Shown one piece after another: positions 15,249 to 22,321 of a DNA stretch of 55,664 bases. Source of the DNA: a virus. Under the pieces are notes generated by a model that was not told where the DNA came from, searched no databases, and was given only the letters and a program-made list of their open reading frames with translations. Each line of letters opens with the position of its first letter. Positions within the stretch are counted from its first letter, which is position 1. The stretch spans positions 1 to 55,664 of the IMG/VR virus record IMGVR_UViG_3300019999_000002. One strand, given 5' to 3'. The translations under genes and the position numbers were made by a program.

Positions 15249-15625
15249 TTCACTATTTCCAAAAATTGTTGGAACGAGTAAACGAGGCCGTAGTTCGCCT
15301 TGAGCTTTTCCAGCATCATAGCCACGCCGATTTGAGCGGGCTTGCGCTTCTCGCCGGGACGCTTGCACTCAATCCAGAAAGTCTTTCCATCATTGGCAGC
15401 TATGACGAAATCGGGAGAGCCGAGCGGCAGCGTTGTCGGCAGGTCCATCCTCGAGTACAGCACGAACCAGCCCTTTGACCGGCAATACGTGATGATGGCT
15501 TCTTGCAGGTCGGCTTCGACTTCCAACGCATTCACTCCCTCCACAGTCTTGCGGACCTCCCTCAAGTCGCCCCTGGCCCTGGCCAGCCTTGCCTGCATCT
15601 CGATTTCCTGCGCGGGGGTTATCAT
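15245..15625 (-). CDS. VRR-NUC domain nuclease
   Basis: 126 aa. The VRR-NUC (PD-(D/E)xK) core is visible: E38 in VEADLQEAIITYC, GSPD at 69-72, IECK at 85-88, and KRKPAQ at 93-98. VRR-NUC proteins act on structured DNA; phage versions are often Holliday-junction or flap type nucleases used in replication or packaging. A short helical N-terminus precedes the domain. It is coupled to the micro-ORF upstream and to the next gene. Confidence 0.9.
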   Translation of the reverse strand: MITPAQEIEMQARLARARGDLREVRKTVEGVNALEVEADLQEAIITYCRSKGWFVLYSRMDLPTTLPLGSPDFVIAANDGKTFWIECKRPGEKRKPAQIGVAMMLEKLKANYGLVYSFQQFLEIVK

Positions 15626-15666
15626 TTGAAAGCCGCCTCGGTCAGTTTGATTTCGTTCTGGATCAC
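15622..15666 (-). CDS. Bridging micro-ORF of 14 codons
   Basis: GTG start at 15666 overlaps the upstream stop (GTGA), and its stop overlaps the nuclease ATG (ATGA, 15622-15625). The peptide would be MIQNEIKLTEAAFK. Without it the nuclease start would lie 37 bases from the previous stop and be uncoupled. Confidence 0.35.
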   Translation of the reverse strand: MIQNEIKLTEAAFK

Positions 15667-15866
15667 AGGTAGGCGCTCGACTCCTTCCTTTTCCCGATGA
15701 GCACGGATCCCATCGCTGAGCCGTTTTGGTTGAACATTGCAGCAGCCGAACGAAGTTCTTTGGTTTTGTTTATCCCAAATCTTGCCAGAGCTACAGCTTC
15801 CTCTTTGGTCTCTGCTTCAAAAGAGATTTCAAAGCAGCTTTCATGCTCGATGAATTCACATTTCAT
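15663..15866 (-). CDS. Small hypothetical protein
   Basis: 67 aa. A beta-strand start (MKCEFIEHESCFEISFEAE) is followed by a helix (TKEEAVALARFGIN). It begins 3 bases after the previous stop. Function unknown. Confidence 0.7.
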   Translation of the reverse strand: MKCEFIEHESCFEISFEAETKEEAVALARFGINKTKELRSAAAMFNQNGSAMGSVLIGKRKESSAYL

Positions 15867-15869
15867 ATT

Positions 15870-15977
15870 TCAATTTCCCGGTTTGGCCGGCGCTGGCTGT
15901 TCGGCCTCAATGTCTATCTTGCCCGCCTCTCTAAAAACATTCCACGCGGCCTGTTGCGCGGCGTAAAGCTGGTTCAT
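15870..15977 (-). CDS. Very small helical protein
   Basis: 35 aa: MNQLYAAQQAAWNVFREAGK then a Pro-rich acidic tail. The start overlaps the upstream stop as ATGA, which is the main support. Confidence 0.5.
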   Translation of the reverse strand: MNQLYAAQQAAWNVFREAGKIDIEAEQPAPAKPGN

Positions 15978-16171
15978 TGGTCCTTTGATTGTATGGTTTG
16001 GATTGGCACGATGTTCTCGATGACTTCCTGTGCTTTGTGATCCACGCACCGTATCAGAGCCTTCTGAACATGCTCGACAGGGCACTCGAAAACATGGTCC
16101 ACGCGCCATTTCTCGACGCGCTTGGTGCGCGGGCAGTAAAGCGACACGAATGATCTGGTTATCACATTCAT
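15974..16171 (-). CDS. Small hypothetical protein
   Basis: 65 aa from the ATG at 16171 (ATGA overlap). Beta-rich start (VITRSFVSLYCPRTKRVEKW) with a DHVFECPVEH segment containing possible metal ligands. Not recognised. Confidence 0.65.
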   Translation of the reverse strand: MNVITRSFVSLYCPRTKRVEKWRVDHVFECPVEHVQKALIRCVDHKAQEVIENIVPIQTIQSKDQ

Positions 16172-16608
16172 AGTCCTGCCTCGGCCCGACACTTTGCAAA
16201 GAATGCCTTCATTTCCTCAGGGGTCTTTGTTGGCGCAATTATTTCAGATACATGCCGCGCTTTCGAGGTATGCTCCTCATTCCTTCCTGTCGCTCTCAAC
16301 ACCGAGGCTCTTGCATGGTTTACGAGCGGCTTGCGCGACTCAGCTCGGGCCTCCTGCAAATCCTCAATGGCAAAATCTATCGAAGCCGGACCCGCTATCA
16401 GGCTGCGGAAGATCAAAGACCGGCCTCGCTTGCCTTTGGACCTGACGTGGTGAATGAGCGCGATCAAATCAGCCTCGGTGAAGTTAAGGCAAAACAATTC
16501 CCAAGCGTAAAGCCTGCTGACAGACCACGGAATCTTGTAATTGCACAGCCGACAGTAAAGGGCGTGCATTGACTCAGGATCGGATTTTAAGCTGGTAGGT
16601 TCATTCAT
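16168..16608 (-). CDS. Hypothetical protein, possible replication accessory
   Basis: 146 aa. CRLCNYKIPWSVSRLYAWEL may be part of a metal site, and the middle is helical (FTEADLIALIHHVRSKGKRG), followed by a charged linker and a C-terminal helix ending TPEEMKAFFAKCRAEAG. The helix-rich middle with HHVRSK resembles parts of phage helix-loader-like proteins, but this is a weak impression. It lies 3 bases after the 236-aa gene. Confidence 0.65.
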   Translation of the reverse strand: MNEPTSLKSDPESMHALYCRLCNYKIPWSVSRLYAWELFCLNFTEADLIALIHHVRSKGKRGRSLIFRSLIAGPASIDFAIEDLQEARAESRKPLVNHARASVLRATGRNEEHTSKARHVSEIIAPTKTPEEMKAFFAKCRAEAGL

Positions 16609-16611
16609 GCC

Positions 16612-17322
16612 TTACGCCCCCCCCCATTCGCATAATTCGATAACCGCCTGACCGGATTCGAGCATCACTCGTTGCGTGTTATAGGGAGTGGCCATCGTCT
16701 TTTCAAAAATGAATTGTCCGCCCGTGCCACGGCGCACGACAAATTTGCCTTTGGATACCGGCAATCGTTGCGCCTCTTTTTCGGTCAACTTCGGAGCGGC
16801 TCGAGTCAATGCTTTGGTGATCTTATCGTTCATCTTTCGTACCTGTGTTTCCACGCTCAGATTGCCTTTAGGCCAGAGACAGCGCCGTGCCTCATCTGCG
16901 CTCAACTTCGCCACGGGCTTTCGGACGATAACCGGCGCACCGCCAATCATGCGCGAAACGAGCTGCACGGGGTTCTCTGTGACTTGCTTCTGCGCATCGT
17001 AGCGCATCCTGCGGACCATCGGCAGGACTGTGCGCGGAAGGAACATGGTGAGCGGATACAGCGCCCGCAAGCCGATGCTGTGAAAGACTTCCAGAGTGTC
17101 AATCGTGATGAACGGGTAGAGCGTGACAATATCTGTGAACACGCGCTTGTTAGCTTCCAGCATCTTCACCAGCATCGCCCCGGCTGTTTCCCATGCGGCA
17201 ACGCCCGCGTGGACTGCCGCGATAAAGTCCTCGATCTTCGGCGCTATGTTGACTTCGATGACTGGCCGCGTAGTAATTGGCTCGCCGCCGCCATTGTTTT
17301 GAATAAAGGTTTGGTTCTCCAT
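16612..17322 (-). CDS. Hypothetical protein with hydrophobic middle
   Basis: 236 aa. Residues about 30-100 are helical and hydrophobic (TDIVTLYPFITIDTLEVF; LRALYPLTMFLPRTVLPM). The C-terminal half is basic (KMNDKITKALTRAAPKLTEK) and ends in beta-like RRGTGGQFIFEKTM. It is one of the larger products of the early array, with no family match I can name. The first 79 bases overlap the end of the gene upstream. Confidence 0.7.
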   Translation of the reverse strand: MENQTFIQNNGGGEPITTRPVIEVNIAPKIEDFIAAVHAGVAAWETAGAMLVKMLEANKRVFTDIVTLYPFITIDTLEVFHSIGLRALYPLTMFLPRTVLPMVRRMRYDAQKQVTENPVQLVSRMIGGAPVIVRKPVAKLSADEARRCLWPKGNLSVETQVRKMNDKITKALTRAAPKLTEKEAQRLPVSKGKFVVRRGTGGQFIFEKTMATPYNTQRVMLESGQAVIELCEWGGA

Positions 17323-17672
17323 AATTGTATTGATTGTTTGAGTTGCTGCATGTTTTCGGTCGTCGGTAGGACAGATGCCTTACGACACTCTGCCCGTAAA
17401 TACCACTCGGTTAGTTGCGTGATGCCTTTCTGTAGTGCTCTTTTCCGTTGCTCTTTCACAAGCTCTGGATTCTTTCGCTGCCAGCGTTTTATCCAGCCCA
17501 CGACGCGCTCGGGTTGTTCCTGGTAAAATAACTTCCGGCGCTGGCGCACAAGTGGTTGGTGGCTGTGATAATACTTTCGGCTACTGCGCCGCTTCACCAA
17601 TCGCCTTTTGGCCTTCGCTTCCTCTGGCGTGAACATCTCCACGAAACGGCCTTGTCTATCCCGTTTTCTCAT
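17244..17672 (-). CDS. Highly basic protein
   Basis: 142 aa, about one quarter Lys plus Arg. TPEEAKAKRRLVKRRSSRKY and VRQRRKLFYQEQPERVV suggest DNA binding. The order RKRDRQGRFV...YYHSHQP...WQRKNPE resembles 'NRAYYQRNPEKVRARKRRWREKNPE' repeats found near HNH genes. The last 26 residues lie inside the downstream gene in another frame, so a shorter functional product is possible. Confidence 0.65.
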   Translation of the reverse strand: MRKRDRQGRFVEMFTPEEAKAKRRLVKRRSSRKYYHSHQPLVRQRRKLFYQEQPERVVGWIKRWQRKNPELVKEQRKRALQKGITQLTEWYLRAECRKASVLPTTENMQQLKQSIQLWRTKPLFKTMAAASQLLRGQSSKST

Positions 17673-17893
17673 CTTAGCACCGAAGCCCTTATCTCTCTGT
17701 TGGTGATACCGAATTCCTTCGCATAACGAGCGTTCATCCTCTTTCGAGTCTTGCGGCCTTCTTCATAAGCCTTGTTGTAAGCCCCGTATTCCAGTCTGTA
17801 GGCATCCATGCCGCGCCCACTCGCGCCGTCGCCATGGCCATAGCAGGACAGCATGAAATTATCCCACGGAGTAAGTTTTTGGGGTCTTTTCAT
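17669..17893 (-). CDS. Small hypothetical protein
   Basis: 74 aa from the ATG at 17893 (ATGA overlap). MKRPQKLTPWDNFMLSCYG at the start; a Gly/Tyr-rich middle and a basic helical tail (RKTRKRMNARYAKEFG). Not recognised. Confidence 0.65.
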   Translation of the reverse strand: MKRPQKLTPWDNFMLSCYGHGDGASGRGMDAYRLEYGAYNKAYEEGRKTRKRMNARYAKEFGITNREIRASVLR

Positions 17894-18048
17894 CGTTTCG
17901 AAAGACTGCAATCGCATGGCGTTGAATACTGCCAGCAACCACAATTAGGGCTGTGTTCAGGCTTCCTCGTATCGCCCTTCCTTCCCTCTGCCAGGCGCAT
18001 TGCCGAAAGGACTTTCCCGCGATGGCGTTTAAGTTGCTTTGGTTTCAT
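17890..18048 (-). CDS. Small basic Cys-rich protein
   Basis: 52 aa from the ATG at 18048. MKPKQLKRHRGKVLSAMRL gives a basic N-terminus. CGCWQYSTPCDC near the end could bind zinc. It overlaps the upstream gene by 20 bases and the downstream start by four. Confidence 0.55.
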   Translation of the reverse strand: MKPKQLKRHRGKVLSAMRLAEGRKGDTRKPEHSPNCGCWQYSTPCDCSLSKR

Positions 18049-18421
18049 CAGGTTTCGGGCATGGTTTGCCGTATCGGTTGATTGTGATCGTGAGGCACCC
18101 GTCGTCATCAAGGCCGCGCAATCCCTGCATCATCTCATCGAAAGTCTGAAACGTCCTAAAGTGTGCCTGCGTCCAGTGATCCCGGTAGTAAGTCAATTCC
18201 CAACGTCCAGCGTGAGCATAGTCCTGAATACATGCGGCCTTGGCTTTGAACAGCAAATGATATGCGCTTTCACACGCCGCCTTTACCTCATCCACTTTCA
18301 TCAAACGCGGTCTAATCCAGGACGGATCATATTCCTTTCCTGATGCGCCTCGGTCCAGGCATTGAAGGGCCGCTTCGATGAATCCAAGGACTTCGGAAAG
18401 CTGTGTGAATTTTGCGATCAT
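18029..18421 (-). CDS. Hypothetical helical protein
   Basis: 130 aa, helical through most of its length (TQLSEVLGFIEAALQCLDRG; VKAACESAYHLLFKAK), ending in a beta-like GCLTITINRYGKP. It is coupled to the Lar-like gene by ATGA. Function unknown. Confidence 0.7.
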   Translation of the reverse strand: MIAKFTQLSEVLGFIEAALQCLDRGASGKEYDPSWIRPRLMKVDEVKAACESAYHLLFKAKAACIQDYAHAGRWELTYYRDHWTQAHFRTFQTFDEMMQGLRGLDDDGCLTITINRYGKPCPKPDETKAT

Positions 18422-18669
18422 AATCCAGTCCCCGTTCGAACCGAGTCGAACCTGACGCCAGTGGGCTTAGTCGCCACACGCTTTCCAGCCCGCTCATTCC
18501 AATAAACCCGCGCATCGAAAGTGTTTCCCGCCGTTGGTCCTCTGGCTCCGCAGTAGTCGCAGCGAACCTGAACCCCATAAACCCTACCGCCTTTTCGCTT
18601 TTGCTCTGACGCTCCGCAGAACGGGCAGGGGAGTAATGAGGGTGAGACGTGCCAGCTTTTCTTTTTCAT
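18418..18669 (-). CDS. Lar-like zinc-ribbon protein
   Basis: 83 aa. LLPCPFCGASE, VQVRCDYCGARGP and YWNERAG match the Lar family pattern (LxPCPFCG...VxCxxCGAxGP...WNxR). Rac prophage RalR/Lar alleviates type I restriction; most phage members are untested. The C-terminal 20 residues are an extension. It follows RNase H with a one-base overlap (TGATG). Confidence 0.8.
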   Translation of the reverse strand: MKKKSWHVSPSLLPCPFCGASEQKRKGGRVYGVQVRCDYCGARGPTAGNTFDARVYWNERAGKRVATKPTGVRFDSVRTGTGL

Positions 18670-19064
18670 CAGTGTCCAAATCGTTTAACATTGTTCTCTC
18701 TGCCGTGCCATTGAATTTGAAACTCTGCATACGATCGCAGTAACTCCAATGTCTGATCTCGAAGCTCTCGAAGGTGCAACACCCGGCATTTCCATTTGCC
18801 ATGGACCTGCTCCTTTACAAGCTTCGAGTCAGTCCAGATATGCAGTCTAAAGGCAGTCGGCTCTTTGATATGGTGAGAAAGCCATTTGAGAGCGGCTATG
18901 AGCGAAAGATACTCAGCCTGGTTGCAGGTCGAAGGTGGCTCAAAGTCCATCCTCTCAACCCGATGCTTCCAAGATTCGGATTCGATCTCGTAGGAGCCAT
19001 AGCCTTGAAGCTGGTATCCGTTTCCAACCGATCCGCCATCGAACCAGATTTTAATTGTGTCCAT
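18669..19064 (-). CDS. RNase HI-like protein
   Basis: 131 aa. RNase H fold residues: D9 in IWFDGGSVGNG, E51 in NQAEYLSLIAAL, D79 in HIWTDSKLV, then WHGRENN at the end. Type I RNases H cut the RNA strand of RNA-DNA hybrids, e.g. replication primers. Oddity: the chain ends NNVKRFGH just where the fourth carboxylate (NxxAD) is expected, so that residue appears to be absent. Activity may be weak or depend on the His. Confidence 0.85.
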   Translation of the reverse strand: MDTIKIWFDGGSVGNGYQLQGYGSYEIESESWKHRVERMDFEPPSTCNQAEYLSLIAALKWLSHHIKEPTAFRLHIWTDSKLVKEQVHGKWKCRVLHLRELRDQTLELLRSYAEFQIQWHGRENNVKRFGH

Positions 19065-19548
19065 TGAATTGATCTTCGTTGTTAATCAAGATGACGTTGG
19101 GAGGGAGTGAGCGAGCCAAAGCCCCCGTAAAGGGGCAAGGATTAACGCCGGTCGGTCGGTCGCTTCGCTTTTTCTTAGTCTTTGGCACATCTTTCCCATC
19201 GGAAGCCGCACAGCTTAACGCGCTGTCACTAAGAGCCTGTTGAGCGTGATGCAATAAGAGCCAGCTCAACTTCTTTAAGACGGTCGGGTCATTCTCAGCC
19301 GTCCATGTTTGATATTCCCGTTTCCTGTATCCGCCTTTGCGGAGCTTCCGAAGAAGCCGGGGAACCACGGTAGCCATACCCTCAAAAAAAGAAGGTGCTC
19401 GGTTTGAAAGAGGCTGGAGATCGCTGTAGAAGCCTGCTCCAAACGGAGCACCGAGCACGGAAATTAACTTACCATAGCGATCTCGCAGCGTCCAGCTTTC
19501 AAACTGGCCGACTACACCAACACTTTTACACCCTCGGGCCGCTTTCAT
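19051..19548 (-). CDS. Hypothetical basic protein
   Basis: 165 aa. FYSDLQPLSNRAPSFFEGM, a basic middle (RLLRKLRKGGYRKREYQTW) and a polar tail (KTKKKRSDRPTG). It overlaps the RNase H start by 14 bases. No family is recognised; the basic middle suggests nucleic-acid contact. Confidence 0.6.
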   Translation of the reverse strand: MKAARGCKSVGVVGQFESWTLRDRYGKLISVLGAPFGAGFYSDLQPLSNRAPSFFEGMATVVPRLLRKLRKGGYRKREYQTWTAENDPTVLKKLSWLLLHHAQQALSDSALSCAASDGKDVPKTKKKRSDRPTGVNPCPFTGALARSLPPNVILINNEDQFNGHN

Positions 19549-19565
19549 GCAAACACTTTCGTAAT

Positions 19566-19868
19566 TTATTTTTTCTGGTAAATCCCTCTGCTAACTCGTG
19601 TAATCTCGCCTTTTTTTACAAACCTGTGAAGTATTGAGGCAACTCGCTGGCGAAAAACCATTTTCCCAAATGCTTCAATCGGGTCCATGACGGTTTGGAC
19701 ATTATCCTTTTGGCGATAGCAAGGGTTACACCGCTTTCCAGAGAACGGGCTTATCGGATTTCCGCAGTCAGCGCATAGCGATGGATAGCCTTTAGAGATG
19801 AGATCATCGCAGGACAAATTGCCCGTTGAAAACAGGTTCCAGAGAAGTATTTCGCGGCCTCTTGTCAT
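19566..19868 (-). CDS. Zinc-ribbon plus winged-helix-like protein
   Basis: 100 aa. CADCGNPISPFSGKRCNPC is a four-Cys zinc ribbon. The C-terminal RQRVASILHRFVKKGEITRVSRGIYQ looks like the wing of a winged helix ('GxIxRxxRGxYxx'). This suggests a small DNA-binding protein. It is coupled to the small membrane gene downstream. Confidence 0.75.
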   Translation of the reverse strand: MTRGREILLWNLFSTGNLSCDDLISKGYPSLCADCGNPISPFSGKRCNPCYRQKDNVQTVMDPIEAFGKMVFRQRVASILHRFVKKGEITRVSRGIYQKK

Positions 19869-20017
19869 TTTGTTTTAAACACCCTCCTAACCGCGCTGCA
19901 AATCGCGCCCCAGGCCGTGCCAGCGAATAGCAGCAACGCCACGAGGCCGAGCATGAACATGCCCGCGCCTTCCAACTCGCCCCGGTTGGCCTCGGATTCG
20001 GGGTCTGAATCGTTCAT
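19865..20017 (-). CDS. Single-span membrane protein
   Basis: 50 aa from the ATG at 20017. Acidic N-terminus (NDSDPESEANRGELEG), one hydrophobic segment (MFMLGLVALLLFAGTAWG), basic end (RRVFKTK). The charge pattern predicts N-out, C-in. Coupled on both sides. Confidence 0.65.
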   Translation of the reverse strand: MNDSDPESEANRGELEGAGMFMLGLVALLLFAGTAWGAICSAVRRVFKTK

Positions 20018-20262
20018 ATCGGATGGTGTCCTTCCAGTTTTCCAATGCGCTCTTTCTTCTCTATGAACTCCCGCATCAATTTCAAAATGTCCGCCTGCTG
20101 GCCGTTGGCGACGTAGTTCATGCGCCCCGGAGCATCGTTGAAAGGAAAAGCCATAATGAAGAAGCCCCAGCCCTGCGGCAGTTCCTCGTCCACGAGGCGG
20201 CCAAGCTTCTGCATTTGGTCGCGGGTCCATGCGTCTTTGCCGTCTTCGGGTTTGATGTCCAT
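20014..20262 (-). CDS. Hypothetical protein, GWGFFIMAFPFN type
   Basis: 82 aa. RLVDEELPQGWGFFIMAFPF followed by MNYVANGQQADILKLMREFIEK resembles a small phage protein family ('GFxLLVFPFG...YxSNAxRxDxxxxLxE'), which I recall as common in Caudoviricetes. Function unknown. Confidence 0.8.
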   Translation of the reverse strand: MDIKPEDGKDAWTRDQMQKLGRLVDEELPQGWGFFIMAFPFNDAPGRMNYVANGQQADILKLMREFIEKKERIGKLEGHHPI

Positions 20263-20264
20263 TG

Positions 20265-20558
20265 TCAGCTCCAGAATCGGCCTGCCCGCAGAACAGAGTT
20301 TGTCCGTATCGAGCCGACAACGTGTTCGGTCACGATGCGAACCTCAACTTCCACCTTGCCGGTCAGAAGAATCCGCAGGCGGTCGGTGAAGGATAGAACG
20401 CTCTTGCTCTTGGTTACGATGCAATCCTGGAATGACGGCGGCGCTTCGGGTACGTGGCAGATGACGAATGGAAAGAGTTTGGATCTCAATCGGTCTCGCC
20501 AAGTCCAAGTACAAGGCTGGTCAGGCGCACAGCAGTTATCGGTTTCAGTCGTTTTCAT
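20265..20558 (-). CDS. Hypothetical protein, TWTWRDRLRSKLFP type
   Basis: 97 aa. CTWTWRDRLRSKLFPF, then SVLSFTDRLRILLTGKVEVEV: the segment 'SxxDRLRxLLTGKxxVE' appears in small phage proteins near early genes. The N-terminus has a CCAPDQPC cluster. Role unknown. Coupled upstream by ATGA (20555-20558). Confidence 0.75.
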   Translation of the reverse strand: MKTTETDNCCAPDQPCTWTWRDRLRSKLFPFVICHVPEAPPSFQDCIVTKSKSVLSFTDRLRILLTGKVEVEVRIVTEHVVGSIRTNSVLRAGRFWS

Positions 20559-20731
20559 GGTTTGTAATCCACTGGGTCAACGTCCTCTTTTTGCAATTGG
20601 TCCTCGATTCGAGCGATGGTCCGCTCGTAGCTGTTGGCCAGCCTCACCTGGTCCCGGTTCCGTGCCTTGCCCATCTCGGCTTGTAGCCGGTGCCATTCGG
20701 CGCACAGCGTTTTCTTTTGGGCTTCGGTCAT
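20555..20731 (-). CDS. Small coiled-coil protein
   Basis: 58 aa, MTEAQKKTLCAEWHRLQAEM... ending DVDPVDYKP. Highly helical and charged. Both ends overlap neighbours by four bases. Function unknown. Confidence 0.7.
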   Translation of the reverse strand: MTEAQKKTLCAEWHRLQAEMGKARNRDQVRLANSYERTIARIEDQLQKEDVDPVDYKP

Positions 20732-21318
20732 AGGCTTTTACTTTCTATCGCGGCGCGGATTGATTGCTCCCATCGCATCCTTGGGGCTACGGCTTGATTG
20801 GTTCTGCCTTTGCGCGGTCGGTTTCCCCATCCAGTCCATCCACGGGCTCGGGGTTTGAAATTTTCAGCATGTTTCCATCCAGCCGCCTTGTAAATTGTTC
20901 CTGAGTGCGCGGATAAATCCTGATAGGAAATCAGCCGATTTACTTCCGAGAATCGTTTGAGAATGTCCCGGCGCATCCATCCAAGCATTCGGCTCGCGGT
21001 GAACTTGGGAGAATCATCACAAATTGCGAACCGACGCAACTCTAGCCACTCCCTTTGCGGCAGAAGCCGCGCAACCGGATTTGACCATGTAGCAACCGCG
21101 TAGATGAGGTTGCCGCACTCGGCCAGATAGCACACTCGGAAGTGGCTGTTTCCGATTTTAGGAAGCCGCGAATGCCATCGGGTGTTCAGCGCCCTGAACA
21201 CGGACTCATTGCACGCTGAGAATCGAAGTTGGAGCGCAGAGGTCGGAGTTGAACCGCCATATTCCGCTTGGAAAAGCGGACACCCTACCCTTGGATCATC
21301 TGCGCAAAATTCATTCAC
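20728..21318 (-). CDS. Mom-like DNA adenine modification protein
   Basis: 196 aa. The pattern LRRFAICDDSPKFTASRMLGW (approximately 95-114) and RLISYQDLSAHSGTIYKAAGW (128-148) matches Mom-family proteins, acetyltransferase-fold enzymes that in phage Mu add a methylcarbamoyl group to adenine and so block many restriction enzymes. The acetyltransferase-like core starts near residue 35. The tail is basic (GNRPRKGRTNQ). Start at 21318 overlaps the upstream stop. Function is assigned from recalled family motifs; the substrate here is inferred. Confidence 0.8.
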   Translation of the reverse strand: MNEFCADDPRVGCPLFQAEYGGSTPTSALQLRFSACNESVFRALNTRWHSRLPKIGNSHFRVCYLAECGNLIYAVATWSNPVARLLPQREWLELRRFAICDDSPKFTASRMLGWMRRDILKRFSEVNRLISYQDLSAHSGTIYKAAGWKHAENFKPRARGWTGWGNRPRKGRTNQAVAPRMRWEQSIRAAIESKSL

Positions 21319-21503
21319 CGTTCGCCCTTCTTCCTTCTGGCCTTGGTTCTCACCGACGCGCGACCGGCGAGAAAGGCTTGTTTGAGTCGGACTTCACTCA
21401 ATGCCCATGACGGGTCTGGAACATCTCTCAGCGCGAGGTAATTCGAGCACACACATCCGACCGGGCTATCAATCCACTTCTCGAACGCTTTGGCGGCACT
21501 CAT
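21315..21503 (-). CDS. Small hypothetical protein
   Basis: 62 aa. KAFEKWIDSPVGCVCSNYL then SEVRLKQAFLAGRAS, ending in a basic KARRKKGER. 'LKxAFxAGRAS' is a common ending of small phage proteins. Coupled to both neighbours. Confidence 0.7.
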   Translation of the reverse strand: MSAAKAFEKWIDSPVGCVCSNYLALRDVPDPSWALSEVRLKQAFLAGRASVRTKARRKKGER

Positions 21504-21682
21504 TTCGGCTCCTTATTTGGAAAGGTTTGCTCAAAACTTTTTCCGGTAGTGATCTTCAATGCGAAGCAGTAAAGAATCGCCATCACCAACCCGCGAGGCA
21601 TCACGCTACCCCGTTTATTCCATGCGTTGACTTCCTCGCGGGCGATCTTCCAAACGTCGTAGCGGGGATTTTTCACGCGCAT
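21500..21682 (-). CDS. Small hypothetical protein
   Basis: 60 aa from the ATG at 21682. YDVWKIAREEVNAWNKRG, then a hydrophobic stretch (VMPRGLVMAILYCFAL). It overlaps the end of the small membrane gene by 10 bases. Confidence 0.6.
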   Translation of the reverse strand: MRVKNPRYDVWKIAREEVNAWNKRGSVMPRGLVMAILYCFALKITTGKSFEQTFPNKEPK

Positions 21683-21789
21683 CCTTTCCCCGAGCCAAGT
21701 GACCAGCGAGCGATGAACCACACCGCAGCGATGCAGATTGCGGCCAGCATCACGCGGAGAAGCAGGAGGATGATGGACCCGAGGATCAT
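21673..21789 (-). CDS. Tiny single-span membrane protein
   Basis: 38 aa: hydrophobic from residue 4 to about 27 (SIILLLLRVMLAAICIAAVW), then basic. Its start overlaps the upstream stop as ATGA. A membrane peptide of this size could be a lysis or superinfection factor, but there is no direct evidence. Confidence 0.55.
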   Translation of the reverse strand: MILGSIILLLLRVMLAAICIAAVWFIARWSLGSGKGCA

Positions 21790-21974
21790 CGCTCTGGCCC
21801 CTCGTTGTCATCGCTGTCACACGCACGGCATAGTCCCATGCGAATCTCCGAACCGCGCAGCAGCTTGTCGCAACGCTCGCAACGGGCTTCCTCTGGCCCG
21901 TTCACTTGGTCCAAGGTTACGCCAGGTGGTAAATTGTAACCAGCCGGGGGCGGGAGTCGGGTCGGGTCGCTCAT
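21786..21974 (-). CDS. Small zinc-binding protein
   Basis: 62 aa. Pro-rich N-terminus, then CERCDKLL...GLCRACDS, a four-Cys zinc ribbon, and an acidic tail. Coupled to the tiny membrane gene. Confidence 0.7.
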   Translation of the reverse strand: MSDPTRLPPPAGYNLPPGVTLDQVNGPEEARCERCDKLLRGSEIRMGLCRACDSDDNEGPER

Positions 21975-22000
21975 TTTCGTTTGATTGGTTTACTGCGTGA

Positions 22001-22282
22001 TTAACCCGCCGTTGGAGCCAGCAGCACTTCTTTGGACTTTTTCTTTCTCGTGGCTCCGTTTGCTGTGCGAGCCTTTGGCCGGCTGCTGCCTTTGGTCGTC
22101 AGCACGTCAACGATCTTCTCTGAGTTAGAGAGGATTGCGTCGAGGATTGCAGCCACACTGGCAGGCGTGATGCTGGACAGTGGCTCTTGCAGGATGAGCG
22201 CGACTTCCTCTTTCTGCGCCTCGGCGATGCTGCCGAAGATTTTACCGTTGCTGCTCTGGAATGACTGCGTTTTGACTATCAC
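22001..22282 (-). CDS. Hypothetical protein
   Basis: 93 aa from GTG 22282. FQSSNGKIFGSIAEAQKEEVA resembles 'F.. .DGK.F.t.eEA...E' segments of small phage proteins. A helical middle follows (ASVAAILDAILSNSEKIVDV) and a Lys-rich tail. Function unknown. Confidence 0.7.
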   Translation of the reverse strand: MIVKTQSFQSSNGKIFGSIAEAQKEEVALILQEPLSSITPASVAAILDAILSNSEKIVDVLTTKGSSRPKARTANGATRKKKSKEVLLAPTAG

Positions 22283-22321
22283 TGTTTTCCTTTCGTTTGA
22301 GTTGTGGTTTGTGTGAGGGGG

